Assembly (NCBI GenBank): GCA_907163375.1
Contig: CAJQUW010015464.1
Span: forward strand, 37,001-101,000
Length of the DNA stretch: 64,000 nt
Source of the DNA: Prostheceraeus crozeri
Taxonomy: Eukaryota; Platyhelminthes; Polycladida; Euryleptidae
Direction of reading: 5' to 3'
Shown: piece by piece, positions 1 to 12,455 of the stretch
Position numbering within the stretch: position 1 is the first letter of the stretch
Layout: every line of letters begins with the position of its first letter
Notes under the pieces: model-generated
The model's database searches: none
What the model was told of the DNA's origin: nothing
Seen by the model: only the letters and a program-made list of their open reading frames with translations
Program-made: the position numbers and the translations under genes

Positions 1-369
1 ATCGTGGTAGAGAGACGGAGCCGGAGACGTGGTAGAGAGACGGAGACGGAGCCGAGGTAGAGAGACGGAGATGGAGCCGTGGTAGAGAGACGGAGACGAA
101 ATCGTCGTTTAGAGACGGAGACGGAACCGTGGTAGAGAGACGGAGCCGGAGCCGTGGTAGTGAGACGGAGACGGAGCCGAGGTAGAGAGACGGAGATGGA
201 ACCGTGGTAGAGAGACGGAGACGGAGCCGTGATAGAGAGTCGGAGACGGAGCCGTGGTAGAAAGTCGATGATGGAGCCGTAGTAGAGACACGGAGACGGA
301 GGCGTGGTAGAGAGACGGAGACGGAGCCGTGGTAGAGAGACGGAGACGGAGCCGTGGTAGAGAGACAGA

Positions 370-3300
370 GACGAACTCGTCGTTTAGAGACGGAGACGGA
401 ACCGTGGTAGAGAGACGGAGCCGGAGCCATGGTAGAGAGACGGAGACGGATCAGTGGTAGAGAGACGGAGACGAACTCGTCGTTTAGAGACGGAGACGGA
501 ACCGTGGTAGAGAGACGGAGCCGGATCAGTGGTAGAGAGACGGAGACGTAGCCGTGGTAGAGAGACGGAGACGGAGCCGTTGTAGAGGGACGGAGACGGA
601 GCCGTGGTAGAGAGACGGAGACGGAGCCGTGGTAGAGAGACGGAGCCGGATCCGTGGTAGAGAGACGGAGCCGGAACCGTGAAAGAGAGACAGACGGAGC
701 CGAAGCCGTGGTAGAGAGACGGAGACGGAGCCGTGGTAGAGAGACGGAGCCGGAGCCATGGTAGAGAGACGGAGACGGAGCAGTGGTAGAGAGACGGAGA
801 CGTAGCCGTGGTAGAGAGACGGAGACGGAGCCGTGGTAGAGAGATGGAGCCGGAGCCGTTCTAGAGAGACGGAGACGGAGCCGTGGTAGAGAGACGGAGA
901 CGGAGGCGTGGTAGAGAGATGGAGCCGGATCCGTGGTAGAGAGACGGAGCCGGAACCGTGGTAGAGAGACGGAGCCGGAGCCGTGGTAGAGAGACGGAGA
1001 CGGAGCCATGGTAGAGAGACAGAGACAGAGCCGTGGTAGAGAGACGGAGACGGAGCCGTGGTAGAGAGACAGGGACGGTACCGTGGTTGAGAGATGGAGC
1101 TGTAGCCGTGGTAGAGAGACGGAGACGGAGGCGTGGTAGATAGATGGAGCCGGAGCCCTGGTAGAGAGACGGAGACGTAGAAGTGAAGAGAGACGGAGAC
1201 GGAGCCGTGGTTGAGAGACGGAGACGGAGCCTTTAGTAGAAGAGACGGAGACGGAGCCGTAGTAGAAGAGACGGAGACGTAGCCGTGGTAGAGAGACGGA
1301 GACGGAGCCGTGGTAGAGAGACGGAGCCGGAGCCGCGGTAGAGAGACGGAGGCGGAACCGTCGTAGAGAGACGGAGCCGGAACCGTGGTAGAGAGACAGA
1401 CGGAGACGTGGAAGAGAGACAGAGCCGGAACCGTCGTAGAGAGACAGAGGCGGAGCCGTGGTAGAGAGACGGAGCCTAAACAGTGGTAGAGAGACGGACG
1501 GAGACGTGGTAGAGAGACGGAGACGAAGCCGTGGTAGAGAGACGGAGACGGAGGCGTGGTAGAGAGACGAAGACGGAGCCGTGGTAGAGAGACGGAGCCG
1601 GAGCCGTGGTAGAGAGACGGAGACGAAGGCGTGTAGAGAGATGGAGCCGGAGCCGTTGTAGAGAGTCGGAGACGGAGAAGTGAAGAGAGACGGAGACGGA
1701 GCCGTGGTAGAGAGATGGAGACGGAGCCGTAAGACGGAGCCGGAGCCGTTGTAGAGAGACAGAGACGACCTCGTCGTTTAGAGACGGAGCCGGAGCCGTG
1801 GTAGAGAGGCGGAGCCGGAGCCGTGATAGAGAGACGGAGACGGAGGCGTGGTAGAGAGACGGAGCCGGAGCCGTGGTAGAGAGACAGAGCCGGAGGCGTT
1901 GTAGAGAAGACGGAGACGGAGCCGTGGTAGAGAGACGGAGACGGAGCCGTGGTAGAGAGACGGAGCCGGAGCTGTGGTAGAGAGACGGAGCCAGAGCCGT
2001 GGTAGAGAGACGGAGCCGGAGCCGTGCTAGAGAGACGGAGCTGGAGCCGTGGTTATAGAGACAGAGCCGGAGCCGTGGTACAGAGACGGAGACGGAGCCG
2101 TGGTAGAGAGACGGAGACGGAGCCGTGGTAGAGAGACGGAGGCGCAGCCGTGGTAGAGAGACGGAGACGGAGCCGTGGTAGAGAGACGGAGCCGGATCCG
2201 TGGTAGAGAGACGGAGCCGGAGCCGTGGTAGAGAGACAGAGCCAGAGCCGTGGTAGAGAGACGGAGGCGGAGCCGTGGTAGAGAGACGGAGACGGAGCCA
2301 TGGTAGAGAGACGGAGACGGAGCCGTGTAGAGAGACGGAGCCGGAGCCGTGGTAGAGAGCCGGAGACGGAGCCGTGGTAGAGAGACAGAGCCGGAGCCGT
2401 GTAGAGAGCCGGAGGCGGCGCGGTGGTAGAGAGACGGAGACGCAGCCGTGGTAGAGAGACGGAGCCGGAGTCGTGGTAGAGAGACGGAGCCGGAGCGGTG
2501 GTAGAGAGACGGAGACGGAGCCGAGGTAGAGAGACGGAGATGGAACCGTGGTAGAGAGACGGAGACGGAGCCGTGATAGAGAGTCGGAGACGGAGCCGTG
2601 GTAGAAAGTCGATGATGGAGCCGTAGTAGAGACACGGAGACGGAGGCGTGGTAGAGAAGCGGAGACGGAGCCGTGGTAGAGAGACGGAGACGGAGCCGTG
2701 GTAGAGAGACAGAGACGAACTCGTCGTTTAGAGACGGAGACGGAACCGTGGTAGAGAGACGGAGCCGGAGCCATGGTAGAGAGACGGAGACGGATCAGTG
2801 GTAGAGAGACGGAGACGAACTCGTCGTTTAGAGACGGAGACGGAACCGTGGTAGAGAGACGGAGCCGGATCAGTGGTAGAGAGACGGAGACGTAGCCGTG
2901 GTAGAGAGACGGAGACGGAGCCGTGGTAGAGAGATGGAGCCGGAGCCGTTGTAGAGGGACGGAGACGGAGCCGTGGTAGAGAGACGGAGACGGAGCCGTG
3001 GTAGAGAGACGGAGACGGAGCCATGGTAGAGAGATGGAGCCGGAGCCATGGTAGAGAGACGGAGCCGGAACCGTGGTAGAGAGACGGAGACGGAGCCATG
3101 GTAGAGAGACGGAGACGGAGCCGTGGTAGAGAGACGGAGCCGGAGCCGTGGTAGAGAGACGGAGACGGAGCCTCGGTAGAGAGACGGAGCCGGATCCGTG
3201 GTAGAGAGACGGAGACGGAGCCGTGGTAGAGAGACGGAGACGGAGCCGTGGTAGAGAGACGGAGACGGAGCCGTGGTAGAGAGACGGAGACGGAGCCGTG

Positions 3301-5930
3301 GTAGAGAGACGGAGGCGGATCCGTGGTAGAGAGACGGAGCCAGAGCCGTGGTAGAGAGACGGAGACGGAGCCGTGGTAGAGAGACGGAGCCGGAGCCGTG
3401 GTAGAGAGACGGAGACGGAGGCGTGGTAGAGAGATGGAGCCGGATCCGTGGTAGAGAGACGGAGCCGGAACCGTGGTAGAGAGACGGAGCCGGAGCCGTG
3501 GTAGAGAGACGGAGACGGAGCCATGGTAGAGAGACAGAGACAGAGCCGTGGTAGAGAGACGGAGACGGAGCCGTGGTAGAGAGACAGGGACGGTACCGTG
3601 GTTGAGAGATGGAGCTGTAGCCGTGGTAGAGAGACGGAGACGGAGGCGTGGTAGATAGATGGAGCCGGAGCCCTGGTAGAGAGACGGAGACGTAGAAGTG
3701 AAGAGAGACGGAGACGGAGCCGTGGTTGAGAGACGGAGACGGAGCCTTTAGTAGAAGAGACGGAGACGGAGCCGTAGTAGAAGAGACGGAGACGTAGCCG
3801 TGGTAGAGAGACGGAGACGGAGCCGTGGTAGAGAGACGGAGCCGGAGCCGCGGTAGAGAGACGGAGGCGGAACCGTCGTAGAGAGACGGAGCCGGAACCG
3901 TGGTAGAGAGACAGACGGAGACGTGGAAGAGAGACAGAGCCGGAACCGTCGTAGAGAGACAGAGGCGGAGCCGTGGTAGAGAGACGGAGCCTAAACAGTG
4001 GTAGAGAGACGGACGGAGACGTGGTAGAGAGACGGAGACGAAGCCGTGGTAGAGAGACGGAGACGGAGGCGTGGTAGAGAGACGAAGACGGAGCCGTGGT
4101 AGAGAGACGGAGCCGGAGCCGTGGTAGAGAGACGGAGACGAAGGCGTGGTAGAGAGATGGAGCCGGAGCCGTTGTAGAGAGTCGGAGACGGAGAAGTGAA
4201 GAGAGACGGAGACGGAGCCGTGGTAGAGAGATGGAGACGGAGCCGTAAGACGGAGCCGGAGCCGTTGTAGAGAGACAGAGACGACCTCGTCGTTTAGAGA
4301 CGGAGCCGGAGCCGTGGTAGAGAGGCGGAGCCGGAGCCGTGATAGAGAGACGGAGACGGAGGCGTGGTAGAGAGACGGAGCCGGAGCCGTGGTAGAGAGA
4401 CAGAGCCGGAGGCGTTGTAGAGAGACGGAGACGGAGCCGTGGTAGAGAGACGGAGACGGAGCCGTGGTAGAGAGACGGAGCCGGAGCTGTGGTAGAGAGA
4501 CGGAGCCAGAGCCGTGGTAGAGAGACGGAGCCGGAGCCGTGCTAGAGAGACGGAGCTGGAGCCGTGGTTATAGAGACAGAGCCGGAGCCGTGGTACAGAG
4601 ACGGAGACGGAGCCGTGGTAGAGAGACGGAGACGGAGCCGTGGTAGAGAGACGGAGGCGCAGCCGTGGTAGAGAGACGGAGACGGAGCCGTGGTAGAGAG
4701 ACGGAGCCGGATCCGTGGTAGAGAGACGGAGCCGGAGCCGTGGTAGAGAGACAGAGCCAGAGCCGTGGTAGAGAGACGGAGGCGGAGCCGTGGTAGAGAG
4801 ACGGAGACGGAGCCATGGTAGAGAGACGGAGACGGAGCCGTGGTAGAGAGACGGAGCCGGAGCCGTGGTAGAGAGACGGAGACGGAGCCGTGGTAGAGAG
4901 ACAGAGCCGGAGCCGTGGTAGAGAGACGGAGGCGGAGCGGTGGTAGAGAGACGGAGACGAAGCCGTGGTAGAGAGACGGAGCCGGAGTCGTGGTAGAGAG
5001 ACGGAGCCGGAGCGGTGGTAGAGAGACGGAGACGGAGCCGAGGTAGAGAGACGGAGATGGAACCGTGGTAGAGAGACGGAGACGGAGCCGTGATAGAGAG
5101 TCGGAGACGGAGCCGTGGTAGAAAGTCGATGATGGAGCCGTAGTAGAGACACGGAGACGGAGGCGTGGTAGAGAAGCGGAGACGGAGCCGTGGTAGAGAG
5201 ACGGAGACGGAGCCGTGGTAGAGAGACAGAGACGAACTCGTCGTTTAGAGACGGAGACGGAACCGTGGTAGAGAGACGGAGCCGGAGCCATGGTAGAGAG
5301 ACGGAGACGGATCAGTGGTAGAGAGACGGAGACGAACTCGTCGTTTAGAGACGGAGACGGAACCGTGGTAGAGAGACGGAGCCGGATCAGTGGTAGAGAG
5401 ACGGAGACGGAGCCGTGTAGAGAGACGGAGACGGAGCCGTGGTAGAGAGATGGAGCCGGAGCCGTTGTAGAGGGACGGAGACGGAGCCGTGGTAGAGAGA
5501 CGGAGACGGAGCCGTGGTAGAGAGACGGAGACGGAGCCATGGTAGAGAGATGGAGCCGGAGCCATGGTAGAGAGACGGAGCCGGAACCGTGGTAGAGAGA
5601 CGGAGACGGAGCCATGGTAGAGAGACGGAGACGGAGCCGTGGTAGAGAGACGGAGCCGGAGCCGTGGTAGAGAGACGGAGACGGAGCCTCGGTAGAGAGA
5701 CGGAGCCGGATCCGTGGTAGAGAGACGGAGACGGAGCCGTGGTAGAGAGACGGAGACGGAGCCGTGGTAGAGAGACGGAGACGGAGCCGTGGTAGAGAGA
5801 CGGAGACGGAGCCGTGGTAGAGAGACGGAGGCGGATCCGTGGTAGAGAGACGGAGCCAGAGCCGTGGTAGAGAGACGGAGACGGAGCCGTGGTAGAGAGA
5901 CGGAGCCGGAGCCGTGGTAGAGAGACGGAG
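370..5930. repeat. Higher-order repeat of about 2.5 kb in satellite
   Basis: Rare monomer variants recur at long, regular distances. The variant ACTCGTCGTTTAGAG lies near 370, 2712 and 5230, and again near 470, 2816 and 5335. The variant AGGGACGGTACC lies at 1071 and 3586. This defines one period of about 2518 bp (2712-5229), a shorter preceding copy of about 2342 bp (370-2711) that has lost some monomers, and a third partial copy from 5230 to about 5930. The copies share long strings of variant monomers in the same order, so they arose by block duplication and not monomer by monomer. Confidence 0.85.
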
Positions 5931-7119
5931 ACGGAGCCGTGGTAGAGAGACGGAGCCGGAGCCGTGGTAGAGAGACGGAGCCGGAGCCGTGGTAGAGAGA
6001 CAGAGACGGAGCCGTGGTAGAGAGACGGAGGCGGAGCCGTAGTAGAGAGACAGAGCCGGAACCGTGGTAGAGAGACGGAGACGGAGCCGTGGTAGAGAGA
6101 CGGAGCCGGAGCCGTGGTAGAGAGACAGAGCCGGAGCCGTGGTAGAGATACAGAGCCGGAGCCGTGGTAGAGAGACGGAGACGGAGCCATGGTAGAGAGA
6201 TGGAGCCGGAGCCATGGTAGAGAGACGGAGCCGGAACCATGGTAGAGAGACGGAGCCAGAGTCGTGGTAGAGAGACGGAGACGGAGCCGTGAAAGAGAGA
6301 CGGAGCCGGAGCCATGGTAGAGAGACGGAGACGGAGCCATGGTAGAGAGACGGAGACGGAGCCGTGGTAGAGAGATGGAGCCGGAGCCGTAGTAGAGAGA
6401 CGGAGACGGAGCCTCGGTAGAGAGACGGAGCCAGATCCGTGGTAGAGAGACGGAGACGGAGCCGTGGTAGAGAGACGGAGGCGGATCCGTGGTAGAGAGA
6501 CGGAGCCAGAGCCGTGGTAGAGAGACGGAGACGGAGCCGTGGTAGAGAGACGGAGCCGGAGCCGTGGTAGAGAGACGGAGACGGAGCCGTGGTAGAGAGA
6601 CGGAGCCGGAGCAGTGGTAGAGAGACAGAGCCGGAGCCGTGGTAGAGAGACAGAGACGGAGCCGTGGTAGAGAGACGGAGGCGGAGCCGTAGTAGAGAGA
6701 CAGAGCCGGAACCGTGGTAGAGAGACGGTGACGGAGCCGTGGTAGAGAGACGGAGCCGGAGCCGTGGTAGAGAGACAGAGCCGGAGCCGTGGTAGAGATA
6801 CAGAGCCGGAGCCGTGGTAGAGAGACGGAGACGGAGCCATGGTAGAGAGATGGAGCCGGAGCCATGGTAGAGAGACGGAGCCGGAACCATGGTAGAGAGA
6901 CGGAGCCAGAGTCGTGGTAGAGAGACGGAGACGGAGCCGTGGTAGAGAGACGGAGCCGGAGCCATGGTAGAGAGACGGAGACGGAGCCATGGTAGAGAGA
7001 CGGAGACGGAGCCGTGGTAGAGAGACGGAGCCGGAGCCGTAGTAGAGAGACGGAGACGGAGCCTCGGTAGAGAGACGGAGCCAGATCCGTGGTAGAGAGA
7101 CGGAGACGGAGCCGTGGTA
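5820..7119. repeat. 650-bp block duplication in satellite
   Basis: Variant strings at 5831, 6001, 6121, 6181 and 6401 recur exactly 650 bp downstream, at 6481, 6651, 6771, 6831 and 7051. The offset equals 26 monomers. Only a few point differences are visible between the two blocks, so this duplication is younger than the 2.5-kb one to its left. Exact edges cannot be set, because the flanking monomers are the consensus type. Confidence 0.85.
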
Positions 7120-10100
7120 GAGAGACGGAGACGGAGCCGTGTTAGAGAGACAGAGCCGGAGCCGTGGTAGAGAGACGGAGACGGAGCCATGGTAGAGAGA
7201 TGGAGCCGGAGCCATGGTAGAGAGACGGAGCCGGAACCGTGGTAGAGAGACGGAGCCAGAGTCGTGGTAGAGAGACGGAGACGGAGCCGTGGTAGAGAGA
7301 CGGAGCCGGAGCCATGCTAGAGAGACGGAGACGGAGCCATGGTAGAGAGACGGAGACGGAGCCGTGGTAGAGAGACGGAGCCGGAGCCTCGGTAGAGAGA
7401 CGGAGCCGGATCCGTGGTAGAGAGACGGAGACGGAGCCGTGGTAGAGAGACGGAGACGGAGCCGTGGTAGAGAGACGGAGACGGAGCCGTGGTAGAGGGA
7501 CGGAGACGGAGCCGTGGTAGAGAGACGGAGACGGAGCCGTGGTAGAGAGACGGAGACGGAGCCGTGGTAGAGAGACGGAGACGGAGCCGTGGTAGAGAGA
7601 CGGAGCCGGAGCCGTGGTAGAGAGACGGAGACGGAATCTCGGTAGAGAGACGGAGACAGAGCCGTTGTAGAGAGACGGAGACGGAGCCGTGGTAGAGAGA
7701 CGGAGACGGAATCTCGGTAGAGAGACGGAGACAGAGCCGTTGTAGAGAGACGGAGACGGAGCCATGGTAGAGAGACGGAGCCGGAGCCGTGGTAGAGAGA
7801 CGGAGACGGAGCCGTGGTAGAGAGACGGAGACGGAGCCGTGTTAGAGAGACGGAGACGGAGCCGTGGTAGAGAGACAGAGCCGGAGCCGTGGTAGAGAGA
7901 CGGAGACGGAGCCATGGTAGAGAGATGGAGCCGAAGCCATGGTAGAGAGACGGAGCCGGAACCGTGGTAGAGAGACGGAGCCAGAGTCGTGGTAGACAGA
8001 CGGAGACGGAGCCGTGGTAGAGAGACGGAGCCGGAGCCATGGTAGAGAGACGGAGACGGAGCCATGGTAGAGAGACGGAGACGGAGCCGTGGTAGAGAGA
8101 CGGAGCCGGAGCCGTGGTAGAGAGACGGAGACGGAGCTTCGGTAGAGAGACGGAGCCGGATCCGTGGTAGAGAGACGGAGACGGAGCCGTGGTAGAGAGA
8201 CGGAGCCGGAGCCGTGGTAGAGAGACGGAGACGGAGCCGTGGTAGAGAGACGGACACGGAGCCGTGGTAGAGAGACGGAGGCGGAGCCGTGTTAGAGAGA
8301 CGGAGCCAGAGCCGTGGTAGAGAGACGGAGACGGAGCCGTGGTAGAGGGAGGGGGCCGGAGCCGTGGTAGAGAGACAGAGCCGGAGCCGTGGTAGAGAGA
8401 CAGAGCCAGAGCCGTGGTAGAGAGACGGAGGCGGAGCCGTGGTAGAGAGACGGAGACGGAACCGTGGTAGAGAGACGGAGACGGAGCCGTGGTAGAGAGA
8501 CAGAGCCGGAGCCGTGGTAGAGAGACAGAGCCGGAGCCGTGGTAGAGATACAGAGCCGGAGCCGTGGTAGAGAGACGGAGACGGAACCGTGGTAGAGAGA
8601 CGGAGCCGGAGCCGTGGTAGAGAGACAGAGCCGGAGCCGTGGTAGAGAGACAGAGCCGGAGCCGTGGTAGAGAGACGGAGACGGAGCCGTGGTAGAGAGA
8701 CGGAGCCGGAGCCGTGGTAGAGAGACAGAGCCGGAGCCGTGGTAGAGAGACAGAGCCGGAACCGTGGTAGAGAGACGGAGACGGAGCCGTGGTAGAGAGA
8801 CAGAGCCGGAACCGTGGTAGAGAGACGGAGCCGGAGCCATGGTAGAGAGACGGAGACGGAGCCATGGTAGAGAGACGGAGACGGAGCCATGGTAGAGAGA
8901 CGGAGACGCAGCCGTGGTAGAGAGACGGAGACGGAGCCGTGGTAGAGAGACGGAGACGGAGCCGTGGTAGAGAGACGGAGACGGAGCCGTGGTAGAGAGA
9001 CGGAGACGGAGCCGTGGTAGAGAGACGGAGACGGAGCCGTGGTAGAGAGACGGAGACGGAGCCGTGGTAGAGAGACGGAGACGGAGCCATGGTAGAGAGA
9101 CGGAGCCAGAGCCGTGGTAGAGAGACGGAGACGGAGCCGTGGTAGAGAGACGGAGACGGAGCCGTGGTAGAGAGACAGAGCCGGAGCCGTGGTAGAGAGA
9201 CAGAGCCGGAGCCGTGGTAGAGAGACGGAGCCGGAGCCGTGGTAGAGAGACGGAGACGGAGCCGTGGTAGAGAGACGGAGACGGAGCCATGGTAGAGAGA
9301 CGGAGACGGAGCCGTGGTAGAGAGACAGAGGCGGAGCAGTGGTAGAGAGACAGAGCCGGAGCCGTGGTAGAGAGACGGAGACGGAGCCGTGGTAGAGAGA
9401 CGGAGCCGGAGCCGTGGTGGAGAGACGGAGACGGAGCCGTGGTAGAGAGACGGAGACGGAGCCGTGGTAGAGAGACAGAGCTCAGCCGTGGTAGAGAGAC
9501 AGAGCCGGAGCCGTGGTAGAGAAACGGAGACGGAGCCGTGGTAGAGAGACAGAGCCGGAGCCGTGGTAGAGAGACGGAGCCGGAGCCGTGGTAGAGAGAC
9601 GGAGGCGGATCCGTGGTAGAGAGACGGAGACGGAGCCGTGGTAGAGAGACGGAGACGGAGCCGTGGTAGAGAGACAGAGACGGAGCCGTGGTAGAGAGAC
9701 GGAGCCGGAGCCATGGTAGAGAGACGAAGACGGAGCCATGGTAGAGAGACGGAGACGGAGCCGTGGTAGAGAGACGGAGCCGGAGCCGTGGTAGAGAGAC
9801 GGAGACGGAGCTTCGGTAGAGAGACGGAGCCGGATCCGTGGTAGAGAGACGGAGACGGAGCCGTGGTAGAGAGACGGAGACGGAGCCGTGGTAGAGAGAC
9901 GGAGACGGAGCCGTGGTAGAGAGACGGAGACGGAGCCGTGGTAGAGAGACAGAGCCGGAGCCGTGGTAGAGAGACGGAGACGGAGCCGTGGTAGAGAGAC
10001 GGAGACGGAGCCGTGGTAGAGAGACGGAGCCGGAGCCGTGGTAGAGAGACAGAGCCGGAACCGTGGTAGAGAGACGGAGACGGAACCGTGGTAGAGAGAC

Positions 10101-12455
10101 GGAGACGGAGCCGTGGTAGAGAGACAGAGCCGGAACCGTGGTAGAGAGACGGAGACGGAGCCGTGGTAGAGAGACGGAGCCGGAGCCATGGTAGAGAGAC
10201 GGAGACGGAGCCATGGTAGAGAGACGGAGACGCAGCCGTGGTAGAGAGACGGAGACGGAGCCGTGGTAGAGAGACGGAGACGGAGCCGTGGTAGAGAGAC
10301 GGAGACGGAGCCGTGGTAGAGAGACGGAGACGGAGGCGTGGTAGAGAGACGGAGACGGAGCCGTGGAAGAGAGACGGAGACGGAGCCGTGGTAGAGAGAC
10401 GGAGACGGAGCCGTGGTAGAGAGACGGAGACGGAGCCATGGTAGAGAGACGGAGCCAGAGCCGTGGTAGAGAGACGGAGCCGGAGCCATGGTAGAGAGAC
10501 GGAGACGGAGCCGTGGTAGAGAGACGGAGACGGAGCCGTGGTAGAGAGACAGAGCCGGAGCCATGGTAGAGAGACGGAGACGGAGCCATGGTAGAGAGAC
10601 GGAGACGCAGCCGTGGTAGAGAGACGGAGACGGAGCCGTGGTAGAGAGACGGAGACGGAGCCGTGGTAGAGAGACGGAGACGGAGCCGTGGTAGAGAGAC
10701 GGAGACGGAGGCGTGGTAGAGAGACGGAGACGGAGCCGTGGTAGAGAGACGGAGACGGAGCCGTGGTAGAGAGACGGAGACGGAGCCGTGGTAGAGAGAC
10801 GGAGACGGAGCCATGGTAGAGAGACGGAGCCAGAGCCGTGGTAGAGAGACGGAGACGGAGCCGTGGTAGAGAGACAGAGCCGGAGCCGTGGTAGAGAGAC
10901 AGAGCCGGAGCCGTGGTAGAGAGACGGAGCCGGAGCCGTGGTAGAGAGGCGGAGACGGAGCCGTGGTAGAGAGACGGAGACGGAGCCATGGTAGAGAGAC
11001 GGAGACGGAGCCGTGGTAGAGATACAGAGGCGGAGCAGTGGTAGAGAGACAGAGCCGGAGCCGTGGTAGAGAGACGGAGACGGAGCCGTGGTAGAGAGAC
11101 GGAGCCGGAGCCTTGGTAGAGAGACGGAGACGGAGCCGTGGTAGAGAGACGGAGACGGAGCCGTGGTAGAGAGACAGAGCCGCAGCCGTGGTAGAGAGAC
11201 AGAGCCGGAGCCGTGGTAGAGAGACGGAGACGGAGCCGTGGTAGAGAGACAGAGCCGGAGCCGTGGTAGAGAGACGGAGACGGAGCCGTGGTAGAGAGAC
11301 GGAGACGGAGCCGTGGTAGAGAGACGGAGACGGAGCCGTGGTAGAGAGACGGAGCCGGAGCCATGGTAGAGAGACGGAGACGGAGCCATGGTAGAGAGAC
11401 GGAGCCAGAGCCGTGGTAGAGAGACGGAGCCGGAGCCATGGTAGAGAGACGGAGACGGAGCCGTGGTAGAGAGACGGAGCCGGAGCCGTGGTAGAGAGAC
11501 GGAGACGGAGCCATGGTAGAGAGACGGAGCCAGAGCCGTGGTAGAGAGACGGAGCCGGAGCCATGGTAGAGAGACGGAGACGGAGCCGTGGTAGAGAGAC
11601 GGAGACGGAGCCGTGGTAGAGAGACAGAGCCGGAGCCGTGGTAGAGAGACAGAGCCGGAGCCGTGGTAGAGAGACGGAGCCGGAGCCGTGGTAGAGAGAC
11701 GGAGACGGAGCCGTGGTAGAGAGACGGAGACGGAGCCATGGTAGAGAGACGGAGACGGAGCCGTGGTAGAGAGACAGAGGCGGAGCAGTGGTAGAGAGAC
11801 AGAGCCGGAGCCGTGGTAGAGAGACGGAGACGGAGCCGTGGTAGAGAGACGGAGCCGGAGCCGTGGTAGAGAGACGGAGACGGAGCCGTGGTAGAGAGAC
11901 GGAGACGGAGCCGTGGTAGAGAGACAGAGCCGCAGCCGTGGTAGAGAGACAGAGCCGGAGCCGTGGTAGAGAGACGGAGACGGAGCCGTGGTAGAGAGAC
12001 AGAGCCGGAGCCGTGGTAGAGAGACGGAGCCGGAGCCGTGGTAGAGAGACGGAGGCGGATCCGTGGTAGAGAGACGGAGGCGGAGCCGTGGTAGAGAGAC
12101 GGAGACGGAGCCGTGGTAGAGAGACAGAGACGGAGCCGTGGTAGAGAGACGGAGCCCGAGCCATGGTAGAGAGACGAAGACGGAGCCATGGTAGAGAGAC
12201 GGAGACGGAGCCGTGGTAGAGAGACGGAGCCGGAGCCGTGGTAGAGAGACGGAGAATGAGCTTCGGTAGAGAGACGGAGCCGGATCCGTGGTAGAGAGAC
12301 GGAGACGGAGCCGTGGTAGAGAGACGGAGCCGGAGCCGTGGTAGAGAGACGGAGACGGAGCCGTGGTAGAGAGACGGAGACGGAGCCATGGTAGAGAGAC
12401 GGAGACGGAGCCGTGGTAGAGAGACAGAGGCGGAGCAGTGGTAGAGAGACGCAGC

